DNA from: RH-AL1 sp964247745
Lineage (GTDB): Bacteria; Pseudomonadota; Alphaproteobacteria; Rhizobiales; Beijerinckiaceae
NCBI GenBank assembly: GCA_964247745.1
Contig: CAXTVT010000036.1
Span: forward strand, 1-35,218
Reading direction: 5' to 3'
DNA: 35,218 nt
Positions 15,117 to 21,554 of this stretch are shown here, one piece after another. The position numbers and the translations under genes were made by a program. Under the pieces are notes generated by a model that had not been told where the DNA came from, made no database searches, and worked only from the letters and a program-made list of their open reading frames with translations. How positions within the stretch are numbered: the stretch's first letter is position 1; each line of letters starts with the position of its first letter.

Positions 15117-16388
15117 ATGGGGCTCGATCGGCGCGCGATGGTGAGGGGCGCGGCGGCCGGCCTCGGTGCGGCCTCGGCTGTCGGCCGCGCCGTGCTCGCC
15201 AAGGCGGCGCCGGCGCCGATGCTGTTGGAGGCCAAGCCGACCGAGGCCGGAAGGCTGGCCTACGGCGGCAGGGTGCCCGGTCCATTGATCCGGATCCGCC
15301 ACGGTGGAACGGTGGCGGCGACCCTCAGGAATGGGCTGGCCCGTCCGACCACGATCACCTGGCATGGTGTGCGGATCGTCGATGCGATGGATGGCGTCGC
15401 CGGGCTGACGCAGGCGGCGGTGCCGCCCGGCGGCAGCTTCGATTATCGCTTCACGCCGCCCGACGCCGGCACCTTCTGGTACCACCCTCATGCCGCGCCG
15501 GAGGCGGCGGAGCAGACGGCGCGCGGCCTCCACGGCGTGCTGATCGTCGACGAGACCGCGCCGCCCGCCGTCGACGAGGACATCCTGCTGGTGCTCGCCG
15601 ACGCCTCGCCCGACCCGGCCGCCGCGGTCACGGTGAACGGCGCGGCGACGGCGCCGGACCGGGTGGCGCGGCCCGGCGCGCGGGTCAGGTTGCGGCTGGT
15701 CAACGCCTGCATCGCGCGGGTCTGCATCGTCGCGATCGTCGGGGCGACGCCCAGCGTGGTCGCCATCGACGGTCAGCCGAGCGAGCTGTTCCAGCCGGCG
15801 GGCGGCACGGTGCCACTCGTGCCGGGTGCGACCTTCGAGCTGATGCTCGACCTGCCGGTCGCGGTCGGCGCCAAGGTCGGGCTGGTGCTGCACGGCGGCG
15901 GGACGGGCGCGGAGACGACGCTGCTGGCGGTCGCCACCGCCGGCCCGCCGCTACCGGCGAAGCCGCCGATCGCCCGCCTGCCGCCGAACCCGCTGCTGCC
16001 GCAGCGCATCGCTCTGGAGAGGGCCTCGCGTCACGATGTGACTCTTGCTGCAGCGGGCGCCGGCTGGAGCGTGAACGGCGTCGTCGGCATGCCCGGCAAG
16101 CCGCTGTTCTCCGTGGCGTGGGGCACGCCGGTGGTGCTGACCTTCCGCAACAGGAGCGACGTGGCCCAAGCCATGCACGTCCACGGCCATTGCTGGCGCC
16201 TGCTGCACGACCTCGACGACGGCTGGGACCCCTACTGGCGCGACAGCGTCCTGCTGGCGCCGGGCAAGGGCAAGCATGTCGCCTTCGTCGCGGACAATCC
16301 CGGCCGCTGGGCGCTGGCGTCCGGCGACCTGCGCCGCCAGGACGGCGGGCTGGCGACTTGGTTCGAGGTCAAGCCCGGTTCGAGGTGA
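15117..16388 (+). CDS. Multicopper-oxidase-fold protein lacking type 1 copper ligands (Tat-exported)
   Basis: 423 residues; ATG with GGAGG 9 nt upstream. A twin-arginine signal (DRRAMVRGAAAG, then hydrophobic to about residue 31) leads into three cupredoxin domains. Usual motifs are partly kept: GRVPGPLIRIRHG, ITWHGVR at 80-86 (canonical HxHG, first His replaced by Thr81), FWYHPHA with His123 and His125, and QAMHVHGHCW at 351-360 (canonical HPxHxHG, type 1 His replaced by Gln351). The final HCHxxxHxxxxM motif is absent: the equivalent place after GRWAL reads ASGDLRRQDGGLA at 401-413. Type 1 copper is therefore lost and the trinuclear site incomplete. FtsP/SufI is a known copper-free relative, so a structural or binding role is plausible. 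Two small genes follow on the same strand. Confidence 0.88.
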   Translation: MGLDRRAMVRGAAAGLGAASAVGRAVLAKAAPAPMLLEAKPTEAGRLAYGGRVPGPLIRIRHGGTVAATLRNGLARPTTITWHGVRIVDAMDGVAGLTQAAVPPGGSFDYRFTPPDAGTFWYHPHAAPEAAEQTARGLHGVLIVDETAPPAVDEDILLVLADASPDPAAAVTVNGAATAPDRVARPGARVRLRLVNACIARVCIVAIVGATPSVVAIDGQPSELFQPAGGTVPLVPGATFELMLDLPVAVGAKVGLVLHGGGTGAETTLLAVATAGPPLPAKPPIARLPPNPLLPQRIALERASRHDVTLAAAGAGWSVNGVVGMPGKPLFSVAWGTPVVLTFRNRSDVAQAMHVHGHCWRLLHDLDDGWDPYWRDSVLLAPGKGKHVAFVADNPGRWALASGDLRRQDGGLATWFEVKPGSR

Positions 16389-16410
16389 AGGCTGGTCCGA
16401 GGTGAGGTGA
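16360..16410 (+). repeat. 17-bp tandem repeat (three copies) spanning the oxidase stop codon
   Basis: GGTTCGAGGT starts at 16360 and again at 16377, and GGTCCGAGGT at 16394, an exact 17-bp period. Because 17 is not a multiple of three, the second copy is read in another frame and supplies the stop codon; the third copy lies just before the GTG of the next small gene and contributes its GAGGTGAG ribosome site. Confidence 0.8.
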
Positions 16411-16416
16411 GAAGCC

Positions 16417-16608
16417 GTGTCGCAGAGCCTGGATTACGCCAAGGAGGTCTATGCCGCCTGCGCCACGATCGGCTTCGACGACGGCTCGGCGGCCGATCTG
16501 AAGACGCTGCTCGACCGCCTCGCCGCGGGGCAGGACGTGTCCGAGGCCGAGCTGCTGAGTGCCGCCCAGCAGGCGCACTTGGCCGCAGCGAACTGGGCCG
16601 GCCGCTGA
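16417..16608 (+). CDS. Small hypothetical protein (63 aa)
   Basis: GTG start at 16417 with GAGGTGAG about 8 nt upstream. The 63-residue protein is soluble and probably helical: LDYAKEVYAACATIGFDDGSAADLKTLLDRLAAGQDVSEAELLSAAQQAH. It has no signal peptide or membrane segment. I do not recognise a family. It starts 28 bp after the oxidase-fold gene and probably shares its transcript. Confidence 0.55.
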   Translation: MSQSLDYAKEVYAACATIGFDDGSAADLKTLLDRLAAGQDVSEAELLSAAQQAHLAAANWAGR

Positions 16609-16639
16609 GGGTTGGCCGGGAGCAGAAGTGGGAGCGACG

Positions 16640-16822
16640 ATGAGCGATCCGAAGACCGTCAACGACACCGAGGGCAGCAAGACGGCCAAGCCGTTCCACG
16701 AGGACGAGCCGGCAGGCGGCGCGAGCCCCGGCATGGACCAGGCGCCGCACGATCGCGCCGACGCCGTCGGCGACGACGCCAAGAAGGCCGAGATGCCCAA
16801 GACGACGCAGCGCCAGGAATAG
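16640..16822 (+). CDS. Small hydrophilic, probably disordered protein (60 aa)
   Basis: ATG at 16640 with GGGAG 5-9 nt upstream. The 60 residues are rich in Asp, Lys, Glu, Pro and Gly with almost no hydrophobic residues (MSDPKTVNDTEGSK at the start, KAEMPKTTQRQE at the end). This composition fits an intrinsically disordered or hydrophilin-like stress protein; that is inference. It lies 31 bp after the 63-aa gene on the same strand, probably in one operon with the oxidase-fold gene. Confidence 0.5.
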   Translation: MSDPKTVNDTEGSKTAKPFHEDEPAGGASPGMDQAPHDRADAVGDDAKKAEMPKTTQRQE

Positions 16823-16839
16823 CGCCGCGTCCTTCAGGA

Positions 16840-16998
16840 TCAGAGGCGGCCGGTCAGCAGCATGATGATGAGGATCAGCACGACGAGCCCGAGGATGCCC
16901 GACGGGAAATAGCCGAAGTGCACGAGCCCGAGCGACGGCAGTCCGCCGAACGCGAAGAGCACCAGGACGATGATGAGGATAAGGACGATCGGGTTCAT
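16840..16998 (-). CDS. DUF3309 small membrane protein (52 aa)
   Basis: ATG at 16996-16998 with ACGAGG upstream; stop TGA at 16840-16842. The 52 residues MNPIVLILIIVLVLFAFGG, then PSLG, HFGYFPSGILGLVVLILIIMLLTG and RL form two hydrophobic segments joined by a short loop, the exact architecture of DUF3309 proteins, which are common in alphaproteobacteria and of unknown role (often stress-induced). It is too short for ordinary ORF cut-offs. It converges on the 60-aa gene and is divergent from the cation transporter. Confidence 0.88.
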   Translation of the reverse strand: MNPIVLILIIVLVLFAFGGLPSLGLVHFGYFPSGILGLVVLILIIMLLTGRL

Positions 16999-17009
16999 GG
17001 AAGCCTCGT

Positions 17010-17068
17010 GAGAACATCGCTATAGAAGCCCGGGAGCCAAACCTGGCAACCGCATTTCCGATGTTCTC
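17010..17068. promoter_or_regulatory. Paired 10-bp inverted sequences in a divergent promoter region
   Basis: GAGAACATCG (17010-17019) and its exact reverse complement CGATGTTCTC (17059-17068) are separated by 39 bp in the 108-bp gap between the divergent DUF3309 and cation-transporter genes. A CTATAG at 17020-17025 could serve as a -10 box for the minus-strand gene (TTGCCA upstream). The pair may be two half-sites for a shared regulator or a looping site. Confidence 0.45.
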
Positions 17069-17106
17069 CTCGGCCTTGACGGCTATGGTGCCCTTCGAGA
17101 AAGACC

Positions 17107-17727
17107 ATGGACGCGCCCTACTCGCCATCTCAGCAGGTCGCGGTCGCCGAGCCTGTCGGTCTGCGCCGCACCGTCGCCGTCGTGGCCGGGCTCAACCTCG
17201 GCATGTTCGCGGTAGAGATCGTCGTGGCTCTGGCCAGCGGGTCGGTCTCGCTGTTCGCCGACAGCGTCGACTTCCTCGAGGACGCCTCGATCAACCTGCT
17301 GATCCTCGCCGGTTTGAGCTGGAGCATCGGCGCCAGGGCTCGGCTCGGCATGGGGCTCGCCGCGATCATCTTGGCGCCCGGCTTCGCCACGCTGGCGATG
17401 GCTTGGCACCGCTACGCCACCGGTGTGCCGCCCGAGGCGCTGGCCGTCGGCGTCACCGGTCTCGCCGCACTCGCCGTCAACGCCACCTGCGCGGTGCTGC
17501 TGGTTCGCCACCGCGCGTCGGCGGGCAGCCTGAGCCGCGCGGCCTTCCTCTCGGCGCGCAACGACACGCTCGCCAACGTCGCGATCGTCGCCGTGGGCTT
17601 GGTGACCATATGGTGGCGCTCGCCCTGGCCCGATCTTGCCGTGGGGCTCGCGATCGGCCTGCTCAACGCCGGCGCCGCCTGGGAGGTGTGGGAGGCCGCG
17701 CGCCACGAGCGACGCGTTGCGGGGTAG
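17107..17727 (+). CDS. Compact CDF-type cation transporter (206 aa)
   Basis: 206 residues with five or six hydrophobic helices. The first helices NLGMFAVEIVVALASGSVSLFADSVDFLEDASINLLI match the cation diffusion facilitator membrane domain, with ADSVDFLED carrying the metal-site acidic residues of helix 2 (canonical HxxxD/DxxxD). The helix 5 equivalent SARNDTLANVAIVAVGLVTI has Asn-Asp where most members have HxxxD. It lacks the C-terminal cytoplasmic domain (usual length about 300), as in short CDF-like cation transporters. It probably exports Zn or a related divalent metal; specificity is not clear from sequence. Confidence 0.85.
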   Translation: MDAPYSPSQQVAVAEPVGLRRTVAVVAGLNLGMFAVEIVVALASGSVSLFADSVDFLEDASINLLILAGLSWSIGARARLGMGLAAIILAPGFATLAMAWHRYATGVPPEALAVGVTGLAALAVNATCAVLLVRHRASAGSLSRAAFLSARNDTLANVAIVAVGLVTIWWRSPWPDLAVGLAIGLLNAGAAWEVWEAARHERRVAG

Positions 17728-17758
17728 GATCCGGCTAAGCCGGGCGCCAGAGCGACGA

Positions 17759-18223
17759 TCAGGCCGCGAAGGACTTCGGCTCTTCCGCCAGGATCGCGTA
17801 GATCATGCCGGCGTCGCGTGTGCCTCGTAATCTTGAGGTGACCGCGGGGGAGCGCAGCAGGCGGGCGCCGCGCGCCAGAGCCTTGAGGTGGTCGGCCCCG
17901 GCGGTTTCCGGAGCGAGCAGCAGCAGGATCAGGTCCACAGGTTCGCCGTCGAGCGCCTCGAAGTCGATCGGCTTCTCGACACGCGCGAAGACGCCGAAGA
18001 TCCGCTCGACCTTGGCCAGCTTGCCGTGCGGGATGGCGATGCCGTTGCCGATGCCCGTCGATCCCAGCCGCTCGCGCTGAACCAAGGTGTCGAGCACCTC
18101 GCGCGCCGCGAGGCCGCAGTGGCGCGCCGCCTGCTCGCTCAGCTCGACGAGGGCCTGCTTCTTGTTCGCCACCTTGAGCGCCGGGAGGATGGCGTCGCGG
18201 GCGATGAGATCGGTCAGTGTCAC
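17759..18223 (-). CDS. ptsN: Nitrogen-PTS enzyme IIA (EIIA-Ntr)
   Basis: 154 residues, the normal length for PtsN. The phospho-acceptor His66 lies in GIGNGIAIPHGKLAKV. Other family landmarks are LVQRERLGSTGIG at 48-58 and the PVDLILLLLAPETAGADHLKALA segment. EIIA-Ntr receives phosphate from the PtsP/NPr relay and regulates metabolism, potassium transport and stress responses rather than sugar uptake. The start is GTG at 18221-18223 with a weak ribosome site. It follows hpf on the same strand with a 177-bp gap containing a hairpin, the common hpf-ptsN order of Hyphomicrobiales. Confidence 0.97.
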   Translation of the reverse strand: MTLTDLIARDAILPALKVANKKQALVELSEQAARHCGLAAREVLDTLVQRERLGSTGIGNGIAIPHGKLAKVERIFGVFARVEKPIDFEALDGEPVDLILLLLAPETAGADHLKALARGARLLRSPAVTSRLRGTRDAGMIYAILAEEPKSFAA

Positions 18224-18343
18224 GCTTGAAATCCAAGGGCGGTGGTCGACGCGATACCAAGGTTCGGAGACGATGCCTCGCCCGGCGACAATCCCCGGAC
18301 GCCGAGCCGGGGTTCCAAATCGCCCGACGTGGCCGACACGAAA

Positions 18344-18369
18344 TTGGCGGCCTCACGACGGGCCGCCAA
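18344..18369 (-). terminator. Hairpin between hpf and ptsN (attenuator or weak terminator)
   Basis: On the minus strand TTGGCGGCC and GGCCGCCAA make a perfect 9-bp stem around 8 nt, followed by TTTCGTG. It lies 32 bp past the hpf stop. The T-run is short, so partial termination that lowers ptsN expression from the hpf promoter is the likeliest reading. Confidence 0.45.
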
Positions 18370-18400
18370 CCCCGTCTCCATACCACGTGACCGATTTAAC

Positions 18401-19021
18401 TCAAGGTGAAGCGGTCCCGGCGGCATGGCCGTTGGTGACACCCAGGGGATCGATCCAGCCGATGTTCCCGTCCGGTCGGCGGTACACGAAGTTGATGCGG
18501 GCGTTCTCGGCGTAGCGGAACACCACGACCGGGCAGTCGGCTGCGTCGAGCTTCTCGACCGCGGCGGCCACGGTCATCTCGACGATGCCGGTCGCGTGCT
18601 CGGCCACGACGGCCGGAAAGCAGGGCTCGTCGTCGAGCTCCCCGGCGCTCTCGATCTCGGAAAGCGGCGGCAGAGCGAAGGCTTCCGCGGCGCTGGCGTC
18701 GATGTCCTCGGCATGGCCGTTGCTGCCGTGGCGGCCCTGCGCCCGCTTGCGATGATCGCGCAGGCGCCGCTCGATGCGGTCGGCCGCCTTGTCGAAGCTG
18801 GCGTAGGGCTCCTGCGCGAGCGCCTCGACCTGAAGGGTGATGCCGGCCTTGAGGAACAGCGTGCAGTCGGCGCGATAGCCCGAGCCCTCCGGCTCGATGG
18901 TGACGTGACCCGTAGGCCGCCCCGCGTTGTACTTGGCGACGACGCCGTCGATGCGGCTGTGGACGTGGGTCCGCAGGGCCTCTCCGATCGCGAGATTCTT
19001 GCCCGACACGCGCAACGTCAT
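18401..19021 (-). CDS. hpf: Long-form ribosome hibernation promoting factor
   Basis: 206 residues; ATG at 19019-19021 with GGAGG upstream. Residues 1-100 are the ribosome-binding HPF/YfiA domain (LRVSGKNLAIGEALRTHVHSRI, then ADCTLFLKAGITLQVEALAQEPYASFDKAADRIERRLRDHRKR). A linker is followed by the C-terminal dimerisation domain at about 142-195 (IVEMTVAAAVEKLDAADCPVVVFRYAENARINFVYRRPDGNIGWIDP), which marks the long form that makes 100S ribosome dimers. It precedes ptsN as usual, but the upstream rpoN found next to it in many rhizobia is replaced by a divergent GMC oxidoreductase gene. Confidence 0.96.
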   Translation of the reverse strand: MTLRVSGKNLAIGEALRTHVHSRIDGVVAKYNAGRPTGHVTIEPEGSGYRADCTLFLKAGITLQVEALAQEPYASFDKAADRIERRLRDHRKRAQGRHGSNGHAEDIDASAAEAFALPPLSEIESAGELDDEPCFPAVVAEHATGIVEMTVAAAVEKLDAADCPVVVFRYAENARINFVYRRPDGNIGWIDPLGVTNGHAAGTASP

Positions 19022-19198
19022 GGATCGCCTCCGTATGAGCCGTGGCGCGCGGCGCTTCCGGCTGCGCGCCGGATGGGCAAGGTAGGGACCGGCGGCGCGG
19101 CAAGTCAATGGAACGATGGATCCAAGCTTTCGCACTCGCGAGGGATCGATGCCGAGACCTCCGTGTTTTGGAACCGGTCGAATTCCAAGGTGGATGCC

Positions 19199-20770
19199 AT
19201 GAGCGAGCACTACGACGTCATCATCATCGGCAGCGGGCCCGGCGGCGGCGCCATGGCCACCGTGCTCGCGCCGACCGGCAAGAAGGTGCTCATGCTGGAG
19301 CGTGGCGGCTACCTCCCGCGATCGCAGAAGAACTGGGATTCCAAGACCGTCTTCGTCGACGGCACCTACCAGGCCAGCGAGACCTGGTTCAGCAAGAAGG
19401 GCCAAAGCTTCCATCCCGGACTTCACTATTGGGTCGGCGGCAACTCGAAGGTATACGGCGCGGCTCTGTTCCGGCTGCGCGAGAAGGATTTCACCGAATT
19501 CGCGACGCACGACGGCATCTCGCCGGGATGGCCGCTGGGCTACGACGTCTTCGAGCCGTATTACGGCAAGGCCGAGGTATTGTTCCAGGTTCGCGGCAAG
19601 CGCGGCGAGGACCCGCTGGAACCGTGGTCGTCGACGCCCTACGCCCATCCACCCGTGAAACACGAGCCGCGCGTCGCGCAACTCTCCGAAGATTGGGCGA
19701 AGGCGGGCGTGCACCCGTTCCACCTGCCGCTCGGCATCATGCTCGACCAGGAGGAAGACGGAAGCCCGACCCCGCATTCCCCCTGCATTCGCTGCGATGC
19801 GTTCGACGGTTTTCCCTGCGCGATCAACGCCAAGGCGGATTCGCAGGTGATCTGCGTCGATCCGATGAAGAAGGCGCACGACAATTTCACGCTGATCACC
19901 GGCGCTTACGTCGAGCGCCTGGAGACGGACGCCTCAGGGCACAGCGTCAAGACCGTCCACGTCACCCGCGACGGCAGGGCCGAGACCTATTCCGCCGACA
20001 TCGTCGTGGTGGCCTGCGGCGCGCTTTCGTCGGCGCTACTGTTTCTCCGATCGGCCAGCGACAAGCACCCCGGTGGTCTCGCCAACAAGTCCGACCTCGT
20101 TGGGCGCAACTACGTACGCCACAAGATGAACATCCTGATGGCGCTGCTCAAGGAATCGAACGAAACCGTATTCCAGAAAACGCTGGCGGTCAGCGACTTC
20201 TACTTCGGTTCGAAGGACTACGATTATCCGATCGGCCTGATCCAGATGTGCGCGACCTCGCACGGCGAGCAGATCCGCGGCGAGGCCGTACCCGGGTTCC
20301 TCGACAAGCTGCTCCCCGAGATGCCCTTCGACGTCATGGCCCGGCACTCGATGGATTTCTGGCTGCAGACCGAGGACATCCCGCTCGCCGAGAACCGCAT
20401 CACCTACCAGGGCGGCAAGGTGTACCTCGACGTCACCGAGACCAACACCAAGCCGGCCAACGATCTCAAGAAGGAACTCGAGAAGCTGTGCTCGAGCACG
20501 GGCGCCAGCACGATGATGCTGGAACGCAGCCTGTATCTCGGCAAGGGCATCCCCCTGAACGGCACGGCCCATCAGGCCGGGACGCTGAAGTTCGGCGAGG
20601 ACCCGAAGACCTCGGTGCTCGACCTCGACTGCAAGGCCCACGAGCTCGACAACGTCTACGTCACCGACGCCAGCTTCTTTCCATCGATCGGCGCCGTGAA
20701 CCCGACGCTGACGATCATCGCCAACGCGCTCCGCGTCGGCGACATCATCAAGCGCAGGCTGGCCGCCTGA
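19199..20770 (+). CDS. GMC-family FAD oxidoreductase
   Basis: 523 residues; ATG at 19199 with AAGG 8 nt upstream. The FAD-binding Rossmann motif DVIIIGSGPGGGAMA is at 6-20 with LMLERGG after it, and GGNSKVYGAALFRLR fits the GMC signature. The C-terminal GMC domain has the active-site His in NGTAHQAGTLKFGEDP and the Asn in IGAVNPTLTIIANALR, with VTDASFFPS before it. CIRCDAFDGFPCAINAK in the middle has three cysteines. This is the subgroup resembling choline dehydrogenase-like and gluconate dehydrogenase-like proteins with an unknown alcohol or sugar substrate. No signal peptide and no adjacent cytochrome subunit were seen, so it is probably cytoplasmic. Confidence 0.93.
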   Translation: MSEHYDVIIIGSGPGGGAMATVLAPTGKKVLMLERGGYLPRSQKNWDSKTVFVDGTYQASETWFSKKGQSFHPGLHYWVGGNSKVYGAALFRLREKDFTEFATHDGISPGWPLGYDVFEPYYGKAEVLFQVRGKRGEDPLEPWSSTPYAHPPVKHEPRVAQLSEDWAKAGVHPFHLPLGIMLDQEEDGSPTPHSPCIRCDAFDGFPCAINAKADSQVICVDPMKKAHDNFTLITGAYVERLETDASGHSVKTVHVTRDGRAETYSADIVVVACGALSSALLFLRSASDKHPGGLANKSDLVGRNYVRHKMNILMALLKESNETVFQKTLAVSDFYFGSKDYDYPIGLIQMCATSHGEQIRGEAVPGFLDKLLPEMPFDVMARHSMDFWLQTEDIPLAENRITYQGGKVYLDVTETNTKPANDLKKELEKLCSSTGASTMMLERSLYLGKGIPLNGTAHQAGTLKFGEDPKTSVLDLDCKAHELDNVYVTDASFFPSIGAVNPTLTIIANALRVGDIIKRRLAA

Positions 20771-20801
20771 TCCTGCCCGGCAAAGACGTCCTTTCGCGCG
20801 G

Positions 20802-21484
20802 CTAAGCGAGGACTTCCCGCACCTCGTCGAGCCGGCTGTTGGGCCGGCCGATATCGATATGCCTCCGGCTGAACTGCCAGTAAATCATCACGCTGATGAT
20901 CGCGGCATACAGGCACCAGATCGAGGTGAAGGCGTAGCTCTTGACGATGACGGTGACGACGACGCCGGCGAGATTGAGAAGGCCGAACCACATGACGACC
21001 CTGTGGCTCGAGGCGATCAGCGAGCCGCAGGTGACGATCACGTAGAGGAGCGCCACCACCAGGTGCTGGTCTTGGCATTATCGTAGTTGAGCGAATGATC
21101 GACGACCCGCACGTGGGTCTCGTCGGCAATCAGTCCGTAGAACACGTAGCCGCACAGCACGGCGCCGACGATCGTCAAGCTCGTCACGACGGTCTGCCGC
21201 CATCCCGACGGCTCCATCAGGAGGACGGCGAGCGGCATGAGGAACGGCAGGATGCCTTGCGCGTAGAGGACGAAGAGGAACACGACGTGCCCCTTCGCGT
21301 CGGGACGGATGTCGCTGTCGATACCCAGCCACACGAAGCCTTCCGTGAACTGATGAAGGGCGAAGAGCAGCGGCACGGCGGCGAACAGGACGGCGCGAGG
21401 TTGGCGAACGTGCGATAGCGTCGCCACGCCGATGGCCGCGATCGCCGCACTGGCGATGAAGTTGGCGTTCGCCGAGAAGCACAT
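20802..21484 (-). pseudogene. DUF6629-like integral membrane protein, broken by a one-base frameshift
   Basis: From the ATG at 21482-21484 (GGAG upstream) the protein MCFSANANFIASAAIAAIGVATL has the MCFSA start and FAAVPLLFALHQFTEGFVWLG core of DUF6629-like proteins, with five helices. After NAKTST near 21061-21063 the frame shifts: it ends in WWWRSST, while the neighbouring frame continues smoothly as VVALLYVIVTCGSLIASSHRVV and YAFTSIWCLYAAIISVMIYW to 20802. Adding one C to the CC at 21062-21063 restores a single protein of about 227 residues. No slippery site typical of programmed frameshifting is present, so this is a recent mutation or a sequencing error. Family naming is from memory of its motif and is moderate. 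Confidence 0.82.
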
Positions 21485-21554
21485 GATCGAGGTCTCCGGT
21501 CGCGGGACCGTTCGTTGACCCCACGCTTGGTCGACGGTCAAGCGGCGGCGGCGC

